Source: Maricaulis sp963975345 (GTDB lineage: Bacteria > Pseudomonadota > Alphaproteobacteria > Caulobacterales > Maricaulaceae). From it: 64,000 nucleotides of DNA. A model generated the notes under the pieces. The model saw only the letters and a list, made by a program, of their open reading frames with translations. It ran no database searches and was not told the DNA's origin. Shown here in pieces: positions 43,127 through 52,616 of this stretch. The translations under genes and the position numbers were made by a program. The stretch lies in NCBI RefSeq assembly GCF_963975345.1, contig NZ_CAXBGE010000003.1, positions 62,001 to 126,000 of the forward strand, read 5' to 3'. Every line of letters begins with the position of its first letter. Position 1 is the stretch's first letter.

Positions 43127-43299
43127 TCAATCCCCCGAAGCCCCTTGACCGGCCGACACTGATGCCGGTCAATCGCTCACATTTGAGCATGCTTTGCAGA
43201 CGAGAGCATCTGAAAACAATGGGGCTGAACCGCGACTGAACGCCACCGCCTTCAAAGCGGCAGCGTTCAGACACAATTCGGGGTGTGAGGTCGGCGCGG

Positions 43300-43839
43300 C
43301 TAGCGCGGCGCCATGACCATGACCATCAGCCGGCCTTCGAGCTTGGGCTCGAACTCGACCTTGGCGGTCTCGGCGAAGTCTTCCTTGACGCGGCGCATGA
43401 TATCCATGCCGCGATCCTGGTGAGCCATTTCACGGCCCCTGAATCGCAGGGTTATCTTGACCTTGTCGCCTTCTTCGAAGAAGCGGTGCATCGCCTTGGT
43501 CTTAACCAGGTAATCGTGCACATCGATGTTCGGCCGCATCTTGATCTCTTTGATCTCGACCGTTTTCTGCTTCTTGCGAGCTTCGGCTTTTTTCTTCTGT
43601 TCCTGGTATTTCAGCTTGCCATAATCGATGATTTTGCAAACGGGCGGATCGGCGTTGGGGGAGACTTCCACAAGGTCGAGTCCGGCCTGTGCGGCCGCCT
43701 CAAGAGCGGCCTCGGTCGGCACAATCCCCTGCTTCTCTCCATGTTCGTCGATAAGAAGCACCCGCGGTACGCGGATGTCTAAATTCATACGCGGTCCGTC
43801 TTTTTTCGGCGGTTGCGCAGATTGTGGTCTACGGGCTAT
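43300..43839 (-). CDS. infC: translation initiation factor IF-3, apparent ATA start
   Basis: IF-3 with the N-domain (DIRVPRVLLIDEHGEKQGIV) and the C-domain (VEIKEIKMRPNIDVHDY and VKITLRFRGREMAHQDRG) that proofread start codons. The first ATG (43788) would drop the conserved basic tail RRPQ-x(2)-QPPKKDGPR that the frame encodes just before it. An ATA codon at 43839 opens that tail, with GGGAGAAGC 4-12 bases upstream. E. coli infC uses AUU for autoregulation, so a rare start is expected here too. Length with ATA is 179 residues. Confidence 0.88.
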   Translation of the reverse strand: MARRPQSAQPPKKDGPRMNLDIRVPRVLLIDEHGEKQGIVPTEAALEAAAQAGLDLVEVSPNADPPVCKIIDYGKLKYQEQKKKAEARKKQKTVEIKEIKMRPNIDVHDYLVKTKAMHRFFEEGDKVKITLRFRGREMAHQDRGMDIMRRVKEDFAETAKVEFEPKLEGRLMVMVMAPR

Positions 43840-43994
43840 GGCCGCTTCTCCCTTATGGCCTGCAAGCGATATACTTAGTAATCCTTCGCCGGCGCAGCTG
43901 GATCAAGTCCAAATTGGCTCAATTGACCCACCACCCTGCCGGAGAGCCGCGCACTATGGTGAAATGATCACATTAAGCAAGCGCCGCACGCGGT

Positions 43995-44978
43995 TCACGC
44001 CGCAGCTGTGCGGTCAGTAAACCCGCCAGCAAAGCGCATCGCGGAAATCGCTTCGGACGGCGCAACCTGCGCCAGCACCGGCGCGTGCATCAGAATAACC
44101 GGTGCCTCGCCGCGCGGTGCATTGGCGGCCGGGTCCTCAACACCTGCATAGAGCGCCAGCGCCGGCGCTCCAGCGGCGACCAGCAGGTGCAATAACGGCG
44201 TATCCTCGCCGAAAACGAAGCGGGTCCGGCGCGCCAGTCCGGCCAGCTGTGGCAGCTTCGCCTTGCCGGTGATATCGCGCGAACCTGGCGCAACATGCGA
44301 GACATAGCGGCCGATCTCGCGCGTATCCGGCCCACCGACCAGAGCCGGCGTAATGCCGGCCTGCAGCAATTCATGCGCCAGGCTTGCCCATTTTTCCTTG
44401 GGCCAGCGCAGGGCCGGCTTGACGTCCTCGCCAGCGGGAGCGAGCAGGGCGAAGGGCCCGTTCAGGCCGAAATATTCCGGGTCAAGCATGCGCGACTTGC
44501 GGGCGAGGAAATCGACCCAGCTGGCATCGGGCGCCGGTGCGCCGCCGAGCGGGTAATGCGTCGGCCCGATGCCGGTCGCAGCGTTGAGCAGGCCTGCGAC
44601 CTGGTCAACCGGGTGCGCATCCGATTTGCGGCCCGGCAGAATTTCCAGCCAGTCACACTTGGCAAACCGGAACAGGCCTTTGAGCTTTTTTGATCCGCTA
44701 TCGCCAACCAAGTCATAGACGCGCGACGGGTGCGCAGCCTTCAATCGCTTGTCGCGGGCGATGGATTGCGGCCGGCCCTCGGGCTTGGCGTCAATCTCGA
44801 TCGCGTTGAAAAACGGGCTGTGCTTGAGGAAGGATTCGTAATCCGGTGTCGTCAGCAACACGATCCGGTCGCGCCTGTGCACCTGCCGCAGCGTTTTCGC
44901 CGAGGCGAGCATGCGCACGGTCGAAGTCAAATCCCCCCAATGCAGGACATAGACGGTATCGCGTTCCGGTTCGATCAT
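43995..44978 (-). CDS. glycosyltransferase family 9 (heptosyltransferase-like)
   Basis: A 327-residue GT-B protein. VYVLHWGDLTSTV opens the first Rossmann half, and ALRWPKEKWASLAHELLQAG then RFVFGEDTPLLHLLVAAGAP, with a motif close to the family's D-x-G/T-P-x-H site, close the second. Family members add heptose or related sugars to lipopolysaccharide core. It overlaps the upstream glycosyltransferase gene by four bases. Confidence 0.8.
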   Translation of the reverse strand: MIEPERDTVYVLHWGDLTSTVRMLASAKTLRQVHRRDRIVLLTTPDYESFLKHSPFFNAIEIDAKPEGRPQSIARDKRLKAAHPSRVYDLVGDSGSKKLKGLFRFAKCDWLEILPGRKSDAHPVDQVAGLLNAATGIGPTHYPLGGAPAPDASWVDFLARKSRMLDPEYFGLNGPFALLAPAGEDVKPALRWPKEKWASLAHELLQAGITPALVGGPDTREIGRYVSHVAPGSRDITGKAKLPQLAGLARRTRFVFGEDTPLLHLLVAAGAPALALYAGVEDPAANAPRGEAPVILMHAPVLAQVAPSEAISAMRFAGGFTDRTAAA

Positions 44979-46120
44979 GGCTGCGAGTTTAAGACCTCAT
45001 CATAAACCCGCAAAGTCGCAGCTTGCAGCGCGCGTGTCGAGAACTGTGTCCGGATGAAGTGCGCGGCGCGCTCGCCGATCGCGGCGCGGCGCTCGGCTGA
45101 CATCGAAACCGCCTCGCGAATTGCCGCCGCCAATGCGGCCGGATTTCCCGGTTCAACCCGCCAGCCAGTCTCACCCGGCAAGACGACCTCACGCGCACCG
45201 CCATGATCGGCCGCGATCACCGGCCTGTGCATGGCTCCAGCCTCTGCAGCCGTGCGCCCGAAGGCTTCCGGCTCGACCGAGGGCGTCAAGGCGATGTCGG
45301 CCATGGCAAAAGCCGCCGGCATGTCCGTGCAATGCCCGACGATCCGGACATCGTCCTCAAGTCCGTATTGGGCGATCAGGCTTTCAAGTTCGCCGCGATA
45401 GGCATCACGCCCCTGGGCATCGCCGGCCAACAGGGTCAGCGGCATTGTCAGACCTTCCGCCTTGAGCTGGCCCAGTGCGATCAGCGTTTCGCGTTGGCCC
45501 TTCCAACCGGTCAGCCGCGCTGGAAACAGCGCGATCAGCCGCGATGAAGGCCACTCCACACCCCAAGCGGCGGCCAGGCCGGCGACGCGGTCCGGCGCAA
45601 CCGCTTGTGGATCAAAGCTGTCCAGGTCGACGCCGCGCGGGATCACCCGGATGCGATCCGCCGCGAAGGGGTGGTGGGTGCGGATATGGTCGGCGATGAA
45701 GTTTGAATTGGCGATCACCCGTTCGCCGCGTGCCATCACCGCATTATACCAGCGTTTCAGCCCGGTCTTGCCATTATAGGTGCCGTGATAGGTGGTGATA
45801 AAATGCGCATCCGTCCGGGCGGCGGCCCATTTGCCGCTCCAGGCCGGGGCGCGCGAGCGGGCATGAATGATGTCGACGCCTTCGCTGCGAACGATCCGCG
45901 CGATGCGCCCGGCATTGCGCCACACGGTCCAGGGATTCTTGCTGGCAACCGGGAGCCGCACAAGTTCGCCGCCGAGCGCCGCCAGTTCGGCCTCCATCCG
46001 TCCGCCTTCGCTGACCACCAGGGCGCGTCCGCCAGCGGCAACCACCGCCTGGGCGACTTCCAGCGTCGTGCGTTCGGCACCGCCCGCCTCAAGTTGGGGA
46101 ATAAGCTGAAGAAGAATCAT
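44975..46120 (-). CDS. glycosyltransferase family 4
   Basis: A 381-residue GT4 enzyme: LIPQLEAGGAERTTLEVAQA at the N-terminus is the donor-glycine loop, PRGVDLDSFDPQ follows the hinge, and SVEPEAFGRTAAEAGAMHRP holds the E-x7-E donor site. It is co-translated with the GT9 gene downstream. The pair probably adds to the lipopolysaccharide or capsule. Confidence 0.88.
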   Translation of the reverse strand: MILLQLIPQLEAGGAERTTLEVAQAVVAAGGRALVVSEGGRMEAELAALGGELVRLPVASKNPWTVWRNAGRIARIVRSEGVDIIHARSRAPAWSGKWAAARTDAHFITTYHGTYNGKTGLKRWYNAVMARGERVIANSNFIADHIRTHHPFAADRIRVIPRGVDLDSFDPQAVAPDRVAGLAAAWGVEWPSSRLIALFPARLTGWKGQRETLIALGQLKAEGLTMPLTLLAGDAQGRDAYRGELESLIAQYGLEDDVRIVGHCTDMPAAFAMADIALTPSVEPEAFGRTAAEAGAMHRPVIAADHGGAREVVLPGETGWRVEPGNPAALAAAIREAVSMSAERRAAIGERAAHFIRTQFSTRALQAATLRVYDEVLNSQP

Positions 46121-46318
46121 CGCGTGGCTAGGCTACCGGATTTGCGGATCAAGGACAGGGCGGGTTTTTTCACAAGCATGAGCCCGTGACAAACGAATCC
46201 GCAGCGCGGCGGGTCCCGCTCACGGTCGGGCGCGTCACACAATGATGGAAATCTTGAGTGGACGCCTGGCGCCGCCATGCTACCGCTCCCGCCAACACCA
46301 GTGGTCGGAGTGTCAGGC

Positions 46319-46813
46319 ATGCAGGCACATGATTTCGAGCGGAATGGCTACCGGCTCACTGATCGCAGCGACGCCTTCGATCCAACCGCAGCCCACCGCC
46401 TCCTGAGCGTCTCCTACTGGTCGCCCGGCATCCCGCTGGCGACCGTGATCAAGGCGGCGGCCAATGCTTGGACTTTTTGCCTGCTCGCCCCCGATGGCCG
46501 CTTTGTCGGCATGGCGCGCTTCATCACCGACCGGGCGACCTTCGCCTATCTCGCCGACGTCATCATCGATCCGGCCCATCGCGGTCGCGGCCTTGGGAAA
46601 TGGCTGGTCGACTGTCTGCACAGCCTGCCGGAGATTATGGCCTGCCGGCGCCTGATGCTGATGACGGCCGATGCCCAACCACTCTATGCCAAGTTCGGGT
46701 ATCGCGCCTTGAAGTCACCGGAACGCGCGATGGAAGTGGCCCGCCCCGACATCTACCAGCAGGCTGTGCCCACCGCTGAACCGGCGGTGGACCCCATGAC
46801 GCCCGCTGACTAA
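46319..46813 (+). CDS. GNAT family N-acetyltransferase
   Basis: A 164-residue protein with FVGMARFITDRATFAYLADVIIDPAHRGRGLGKWLVD, split here for the record as the core beta strand and the HRGRGLG acetyl-CoA loop, then LYAKFGYRAL near the end. The upstream 14 codons are not needed. No neighbour hints at the substrate. About 200 bases with no gene separate it from the divergent glycosyltransferase. Confidence 0.85.
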   Translation: MQAHDFERNGYRLTDRSDAFDPTAAHRLLSVSYWSPGIPLATVIKAAANAWTFCLLAPDGRFVGMARFITDRATFAYLADVIIDPAHRGRGLGKWLVDCLHSLPEIMACRRLMLMTADAQPLYAKFGYRALKSPERAMEVARPDIYQQAVPTAEPAVDPMTPAD

Positions 46814-46849
46814 TCTGCCGCCAATCCACCGCCGTTACGGGATGTTCCG

Positions 46850-47515
46850 ATGCGTTTATTGTTTTGCGCCTGCCTCATCACCCTCGCGGGATCTGCCGCC
46901 TCGGCCCAAAGCTCCGCCGTCGAGGTTGAAACCGATCGCTATCTCTCCTGTCTGGAGCGCATCAATGCCGACCGCGAGGCGGCATTCGAAGACGCCCTGG
47001 CTTGGCGGATGGAAGGCGGCGGCTGGCCGGCCGCCCATTGCGAGGCCCGCGCCCTGATCGCGCTGGGCGATGCCGTCAATGGTGCCGCGATGCTGGAAGA
47101 TCAGGCCAGTGCCGACGCTGGCGTCCGCGACGAGGCCATCCGCGTCTCGATGCTGGTCGAAGCCGGCGACGCTTGGCTGACCATCGAGCGGACCGACGAT
47201 GCCCAGCGGGCCTTCACCGCCGCGCTCGACCTGTCGCCCAATGACGCAAGCGCCCTGTTGGGCCAAGCGGAGACAAAGCTGGCACTGGGATTATGGGACG
47301 AAGCGGAAAGCGCAGCGACCGCCAGCATCGAACAGGCACCGACCTTGGCTGGTGGCTGGCGTCTGCGCGCCTTGGCCCGGCTTGAAACCGGTGCCCTCGA
47401 CGCCGCTTGGCAAGATATGGAAGCGGCCCGCGAGATCGAACCTGACAATATCGATATCCTGGTGCTTCGTGGCCGCATCAACGAGGCGCGCCGCCTCGCA
47501 GCCCAGCCAAACTAG
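46850..47515 (+). CDS. secreted TPR-repeat protein
   Basis: A 221-residue protein with a signal peptide (1-19, ASAQ) and three or four TPR units (about 105-215), the clearest being AGDAWLTIERTDDAQRAFTA and the next, ALDLSPNDASALLGQAETKL. It starts 36 bases after the acetyltransferase stop and may share its transcript. It overlaps the stop of the REC-GGDEF gene by four bases. Confidence 0.72.
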   Translation: MRLLFCACLITLAGSAASAQSSAVEVETDRYLSCLERINADREAAFEDALAWRMEGGGWPAAHCEARALIALGDAVNGAAMLEDQASADAGVRDEAIRVSMLVEAGDAWLTIERTDDAQRAFTAALDLSPNDASALLGQAETKLALGLWDEAESAATASIEQAPTLAGGWRLRALARLETGALDAAWQDMEAAREIEPDNIDILVLRGRINEARRLAAQPN

Positions 47516-48492
47516 CCGGTAGCGCGGCGGCTGTCCGGCTGATCAACGGCTGCCAGGACGACGCGATTGCGGCCGGAATGCTTGGCCTCGTACAGCGCCT
47601 CATCGGCGGCGAGCAACAGGCTTTCCGGCGTATCGAGACCAGCGTCCGACGCCGCAGCTGAAACCCCGAGACTGGTCGTGATCGGCACAGCCTCGCCGAG
47701 ATCGTTCTGGATTTTCATCGCTTCGATCGCGGCGCGGATGCGCTCGGCGGCAATCGCGGCCTGCTCAATCGGCGTATCGTGCAAGACGACGGCAAATTCC
47801 TCGCCGCCCAGTCGACCCAGCAAGTCACGGTCGCGCAGGCATTTCTGCACCGCCTTGACGGTCTCGATCAGGACCCGGTCGCCGATGGCGTGGCCATAGG
47901 TGTCATTGACCAGCTTGAAATGATCGAGATCGATCATAACCACCGAGACGGCGCTGCCATGGCGGCGCGCCTGTTCGGTTTCCATTTCCAGACAATGCAT
48001 GAAGGCCCGGCGATTGGCCGCGCCAGTCAGGGCATCGGTCTCGGCGAGTTGGCGGAATTGTTTCTGCATCCGCACAACGCGCGATGCGGCGCGCAGACGG
48101 GCGCGCAATTCTGTCATATTGACCGGCTTGCGGATGAAATCATCGGCGCCGGCATCGAGCGATTCCTCGAGGCGGCGCTCCTGGCCCGATGCGGTAATGA
48201 CGATGGTGTGGATGGATTCGGTCTCGGGGTTGGCTTTCAACGCCCAACAGACTTCCAGCCCGGTCACGGCCCCGACTTCTATCCCGGTGAGGAGAATATC
48301 GGTCGGCATCAGCTTCATCAGCTCGAGGACTTCTTCAGCGCTATGGGCAGTTTGCACCCGATAACCGGCGTCCTCGACTGTCTGTGTCAGGATGCGCAGC
48401 TGCACCTGGCTGCTCTCGCAAATCATCACGGAAATCTGGTCGCCGTAGGTCTGCGTATCGTCCATCGCATCCGGCTCACTCATAGCGCCCAT
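47512..48492 (-). CDS. REC-GGDEF diguanylate cyclase with degenerate receiver
   Basis: A 326-residue protein: receiver domain (20-135) and GGDEF domain (150-310). The receiver lacks its phosphoacceptor: where family members have L-L-D this one has LLTG, with G70 in that place, and the acidic pair is E26-S27. T100 and K122 are kept. The cyclase site GGEEF (229-233) is intact, and the I-site RDRD (220-223) precedes it by five. So it may make cyclic di-GMP without phosphorylation control. A second ATG at 48483 is an alternative start. Confidence 0.88.
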   Translation of the reverse strand: MGAMSEPDAMDDTQTYGDQISVMICESSQVQLRILTQTVEDAGYRVQTAHSAEEVLELMKLMPTDILLTGIEVGAVTGLEVCWALKANPETESIHTIVITASGQERRLEESLDAGADDFIRKPVNMTELRARLRAASRVVRMQKQFRQLAETDALTGAANRRAFMHCLEMETEQARRHGSAVSVVMIDLDHFKLVNDTYGHAIGDRVLIETVKAVQKCLRDRDLLGRLGGEEFAVVLHDTPIEQAAIAAERIRAAIEAMKIQNDLGEAVPITTSLGVSAAASDAGLDTPESLLLAADEALYEAKHSGRNRVVLAAVDQPDSRRATG

Positions 48493-48594
48493 TTCCCCAA
48501 CATGGTTACCATCATCGACCGCCCTCCCCAGCTTGGTCCGGCCCGGCTTCCGCCAAAGCTGAGCCTGATATAGCGGCGAAAAGATAACAGGCTC

Positions 48595-49719
48595 TCAACC
48601 CCGCGTGTCAATTCTCGCAATTGCCTGCCATTCGGCTTCGACCTCCGGATCGGTGTCGGTGCCCGGACGGGCTTTGGCGCGCTCGCGAGCGAGTTGCGGT
48701 GCCAGGCGCGACAGTGCCCAAACAGCAGCGCCGCGCACCATGGCGTCCTCATCCTCGAGCCGGTCCAGAACGGCGGGCAGCAGGCTCTGATCGTCTGAAT
48801 TGCCGACCGCAATCATCACGTTTCGCCCGAAACGCCCGCGCCCGATTCGCTTGACAGGCGAAGCGGTGAAGACGGCGCGGAACTCTGTATCGTCGAGCGC
48901 GGCCAGTTCACTCAGCAAGGGGCCCTTCAGCTCGGGCCGCGGATGGAAGGCCATGTCGGATGCGACGGCGGCGAATTTATTCCACGGACAAATGGCGAGA
49001 CAATCATCGCAGCCATAGATGCGATTGCCCATCGCGGCGCGAAATTCCAGCGGGATTGGGCCCTTGTGCTCAATCGTCAGATAGGAAATGCAACGCCGCG
49101 CATCGAGCTTGTAGGGCTGAGGGAAAGCCTGGGTCGGGCAGATATCGAGGCAGGCGGTGCACGAGCCACAATGATCGGTTTCCGCCGCGTCCGGCTCGAG
49201 CTCGGCCGCCGTCAGCATCACGCCGAGAAACAACCAGGAGCCATGCTCGCGGCTGACCAGATTGGTGTGCTTGCCCTGCCAACCCATCCCCGCCTTGGCC
49301 GCGAGCGGTTTTTCCATCAGCGGCGCGGTATCGACGAAAACCTTCACCTCGGCCCCGGTCTTGGCGACGAATTCGCGTGCCATATGCTTGAGCCGCTTCT
49401 TCATCAGGTCGTGGTAATCGGCGTTTTGCGCATAGACCGAGATCACACCTTCAGACTTGCGCTCCAGCGCTGCCAGGGGATCAGTATTGGGGCCGTAATT
49501 GAGCGCTACCACGACGGCCGACTTCGCATCCGGCCACATTCCAGTCGGGTGCTGGCGCCGCGCCAGCGTGTCTTCCATCCAGACCATCGAGCCGTGCTGG
49601 CCACCAGCGACAAACTCCGCCAGCCGCTCGCCCGCCTCCCAAGCCTCATCGGCCCGGCAAATGCGCGCTTCGGTAAAGCCGGACGCGACGGCGAAGGCTT
49701 TGACCGCTTGAGAATCCAT
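48595..49719 (-). CDS. queG: epoxyqueuosine reductase
   Basis: A 374-residue B12-dependent iron-sulfur enzyme for the last step in queuosine synthesis. KHTNLVSREHGSWLFLGVML is the active-site section, then two 4Fe-4S clusters (CGSCTACLDICPTQAF and CDDCLAICPWNKF), and a HEAT-like C-terminus (about 320-365). The ATG used (GGGGAAAGGCCG before it) gives the regular length; the open frame upstream enters the GST gene. Next to a GST gene, separated by 11 bases, as in other alphaproteobacteria. Confidence 0.92.
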   Translation of the reverse strand: MDSQAVKAFAVASGFTEARICRADEAWEAGERLAEFVAGGQHGSMVWMEDTLARRQHPTGMWPDAKSAVVVALNYGPNTDPLAALERKSEGVISVYAQNADYHDLMKKRLKHMAREFVAKTGAEVKVFVDTAPLMEKPLAAKAGMGWQGKHTNLVSREHGSWLFLGVMLTAAELEPDAAETDHCGSCTACLDICPTQAFPQPYKLDARRCISYLTIEHKGPIPLEFRAAMGNRIYGCDDCLAICPWNKFAAVASDMAFHPRPELKGPLLSELAALDDTEFRAVFTASPVKRIGRGRFGRNVMIAVGNSDDQSLLPAVLDRLEDEDAMVRGAAVWALSRLAPQLARERAKARPGTDTDPEVEAEWQAIARIDTRG

Positions 49720-49730
49720 CGGCCTTTCCC

Positions 49731-50408
49731 CTAGAAATCCAGATCCGCATAATGCTCTGACGGCTGGGTTCCGGGCAGCTTGTCGGTGAGCAGGCCGCGA
49801 AAGGCCGGGCGGCATTTGACCCGCAAATACCATTGCTTGACCGGTTCAAACTCGTCCCAAGGCACGTCGCCGAGATAATCGACGCAGGACAGATGCGCCG
49901 CCGCGGCGATATCGGCCAGCGTGTAGCGCGGACCGGCCAGACCATCGCGGCTCTCCAGCAGCCAGGCCATATGGTCGAGATGCCAGCGCAAATGCTCTCT
50001 GCCCTGACGGATCGCGGCGGGGTCGGGCGAGCCGAGGCCCTGGACGCGCTTTTCCAGTTTCTCGTGCAGCAGATAGGCGTTCACCTCGCCATCAAACTTG
50101 CGATCAAACCAGTCCATCAAGCGGCGCGCTTCGGCCCGGTCAGCCGGACCGCCGGGCAGGAGACAGGGGCTGGGCGAAGTTTCTTCGAGATATTCGAGGA
50201 TGGCGCGGGTTTCGATAATCACCCGCCGGCCGCCCCCGGACTCATCGACCAGCACCGGCGTCGTGCCGGCCGGATTGAGCGAGAGCAGATCGTCGGCATG
50301 CTCCCACGGCGTCTCGAGCTGAAGCTGGTGCTTCAGGGATTTCTCGTCGAGGGCCACACGGACCTGACGCGAGAAGGGATCGAGGGGCCAGAAATGGAGT
50401 ACGCGCAT
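49731..50408 (-). CDS. glutathione S-transferase family protein
   Basis: A 225-residue GST: thioredoxin-like N-domain (1-80) with PAGTTPVLVDESGG and RAILEYLEE for glutathione binding, then a helical C-domain. Starts with MRVLHFWPLDPFSRQVRVAL. Upstream of queG, 11 bases apart, so both probably share one transcript. Substrate is unknown. Confidence 0.88.
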   Translation of the reverse strand: MRVLHFWPLDPFSRQVRVALDEKSLKHQLQLETPWEHADDLLSLNPAGTTPVLVDESGGGRRVIIETRAILEYLEETSPSPCLLPGGPADRAEARRLMDWFDRKFDGEVNAYLLHEKLEKRVQGLGSPDPAAIRQGREHLRWHLDHMAWLLESRDGLAGPRYTLADIAAAAHLSCVDYLGDVPWDEFEPVKQWYLRVKCRPAFRGLLTDKLPGTQPSEHYADLDF

Positions 50409-50439
50409 GGCGTCAGACTAATCCGGTTTCGCTGAAAGA

Positions 50440-51417
50440 CTAATGTTCATGGCTTTGTGAGCCGTCGGCGCGGAAGAAGGCCGTCCCGTGCGGCTCGGCG
50501 GCGCCGTGCGGGTCGGCGTGGATGATGATGTCGGCCGCCGGATAAACCGCCATCAGACGCCGCTCGCAGTCGACCTCGATCTCATGCGCCTCGCGCAGGC
50601 TGATATCGGGCGGCAGGCCGAGATGAAACTGGATATGCACCAGCGGCCCGGAGGCGCGCGTGCGCAACTGATGTACATCGATGATGCGCGGATCCTCGCC
50701 GCGCGCCAGATGACGGATACGCTCGCGCTCCTCATCAGGCAATTCGCGGTCCATCAACTGGTCGAGCGCGCGCCTGGCGACGCCCCAAGCAGTGATGCCG
50801 AGCCAGACGGCAACGCCGAGCGCGACGGCCGCATCCAGCCAGAGCCAGCCGAGATAAACCGAACCGGCAATGCCGATCATCACCGCCAGATTGGCGCCAA
50901 GGTCGGAGAAATAATGCGCCCTATCACCCTCAACCGCGATCGATCCGGTCTGTTCGACGGCGCGCGTCTGGATGATCACCAGGCCAATCGTCAACACGAT
51001 CGACAACACCATCACCGCCAGGGCCCAGCCACTGGCCCGGATAACGACCGGTTCGAACACGTGTTGAATGCCTTCGCGCAGCAGCAGCGCCGCCGACGCC
51101 GCGACGAAAATCGCCTGCATCACGCCGGCAAAGGCCTCCGCCTTGCCATGTCCGTAACGGTGTTCGCGATCAGCCGGTTCGGCGGCATAGCGCACCGCAA
51201 ACAACACGGTCAGCGAGGCCGTCAAATCGAGCGCGCTATCGGCCAGCGACGCCAGCAGCGCGACCGAGCCGGAAAGATACCAGACCACCGCCTTGGCCAC
51301 GACCAGCACCACAGCGACCGCAACCGAAGCCGCCGTCGCCACGCCGGTGACGCGGCGCGCCTCGGCCGGGGCGAGGCGGCCAGGGCCGCCGGCATCGTGT
51401 GGAAGATCGTGGGGCAT
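50440..51417 (-). CDS. cation diffusion facilitator (FieF-like)
   Basis: A 325-residue CDF with six helices. SLADSALDLTAS carries the site-A Asp residues, HRYGHGKAEAF the TM3-adjacent signature, and HYFSDLGANLAV the second pair. The cytoplasmic metallochaperone-like C-domain (about 220-300) is complete, ending with a His-rich tail. Exports Fe(II), Zn or Mn by family. The ATG chosen has AAGAGG 9 bases before it; the TTG 7 codons upstream is less likely. Confidence 0.88.
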   Translation of the reverse strand: MPHDLPHDAGGPGRLAPAEARRVTGVATAASVAVAVVLVVAKAVVWYLSGSVALLASLADSALDLTASLTVLFAVRYAAEPADREHRYGHGKAEAFAGVMQAIFVAASAALLLREGIQHVFEPVVIRASGWALAVMVLSIVLTIGLVIIQTRAVEQTGSIAVEGDRAHYFSDLGANLAVMIGIAGSVYLGWLWLDAAVALGVAVWLGITAWGVARRALDQLMDRELPDEERERIRHLARGEDPRIIDVHQLRTRASGPLVHIQFHLGLPPDISLREAHEIEVDCERRLMAVYPAADIIIHADPHGAAEPHGTAFFRADGSQSHEH

Positions 51418-51588
51418 GAAATAAAACCTCTTGAGCAAGCTTTATGGCGCACTGGCGAGACGCGTCAATGCAGCGCGGGCCCACAGGCACACGCCTGACC
51501 AATGCGTGCCCGCCCGCCAGCTGACAATCCACTGGCAAAGCCGGGAAAACTGAAACAGGATGCGCCACCGTCCAAACCCCTGGTTGCC

Positions 51589-52392
51589 ATGACCCTGCTC
51601 CATCTCATTGTGCTCGCCCTGGTCCAGGGTATCACCGAATTCCTGCCGATCAGCTCCTCGGCACACCTGATCCTGACGCCGACCCTGCTGGGCGAAGCCG
51701 ATCAGGGCCCGCTGATCGATGTCATGGCGCATGGCGGCACTCTGCTGGCGGTGCTGGTCTATTTCTGGCGCGATATCCGCGATGTCGTGATCGGCAAATT
51801 CGCCCTTCTGACCGGCCGCATCACGCCCGGCGGACGCCTCGCTTTGCTGGTCGCCGCCTCGCTGCCGCCGGTGATGATTTTCGGCGGCGCCCTGTTTGCC
51901 CTCAACCTGGTCGATGCGCTGCGCTCGCCGCTGGTGATCGCGATCTCGACCCTGGTCTTCGCCCTGCCGCTCTGGCTGGCTGACCGTTATGGCCCCAGCG
52001 TCAAATCCATCGAAACCATGACCTTCAGGGACGCCGCCCTGATCGGCCTCGCCCAAGCGCTCGCCCTGATCCCCGGCGCCTCCCGCTCCGGCACCACCAT
52101 GACCGCCGCGCGCGCCCTCGGCCTGACCCGCAGCGAAAGCGCCCGCTTCTCGATGCTGATGTCGATCCCGGTGATCGCCGCCTTCGCCGTTCTCTCCATC
52201 ATCGAACTGATGGGCGAGGCCGATGCCGGCGCCCACCTCCATGACGGCCTGATCGTCGCCGGCCTCTCCTTCATCTCCGCCCTCGCCGCAATCGCCGTCC
52301 TGATGCGCCTGGTCGACCGGATCGGCTTCCTGCCGTTTGTGATTTATCGCGTGGCGTTGGGGGTTGGGCTGCTGGTCTGGTTGGCGATGTAG
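51589..52392 (+). CDS. uppP: undecaprenyl-diphosphate phosphatase
   Basis: A 267-residue membrane enzyme that recycles C55-PP for peptidoglycan and other envelope glycans. The first conserved motif is QGITEFLPISSSAHL and the second is PGASRSGTTM. There are eight predicted helices. The frame extends 29 codons earlier, but MTLLHLIVLALVQG is the normal N-terminus. A palindromic repeat follows. Confidence 0.94.
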   Translation: MTLLHLIVLALVQGITEFLPISSSAHLILTPTLLGEADQGPLIDVMAHGGTLLAVLVYFWRDIRDVVIGKFALLTGRITPGGRLALLVAASLPPVMIFGGALFALNLVDALRSPLVIAISTLVFALPLWLADRYGPSVKSIETMTFRDAALIGLAQALALIPGASRSGTTMTAARALGLTRSESARFSMLMSIPVIAAFAVLSIIELMGEADAGAHLHDGLIVAGLSFISALAAIAVLMRLVDRIGFLPFVIYRVALGVGLLVWLAM

Positions 52393-52423
52393 GGGGAAAC
52401 TCCACTCCCAAATCACCCAATCC

Positions 52424-52548
52424 TTGTCATCCCTGACAGATGCCCGGATGCGAAGCGATCCGGGCGGAGATCAGGGACCCAGACGCTCGAGGGTCTGGGT
52501 CCCCGCTCTGCGGCCCGATCAAGTCGGGCCATCCGGCGGGGATGACAA
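52424..52548. repeat. nested palindromic repeat
   Basis: A 125-base element with outer arms TTGTCATCCC and GGGATGACAA and three inner hairpins: CCCGGAT-x-ATCCGGG near 52443-52464, GGGACCCAGAC with GTCTGGGTCCC near 52474-52503, and GGCCCGAT-x-TCGGGCC near 52512-52530. It looks like an intergenic palindromic repeat family common in this group. It marks the left edge of the STAND gene region. Confidence 0.7.
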
Positions 52549-52616
52549 ATAATTGAAATAAAAATACAATTCGCCACGGTGGGGCATGAACTCGCGCCTA
52601 AGCTAGCACCAAGAGC

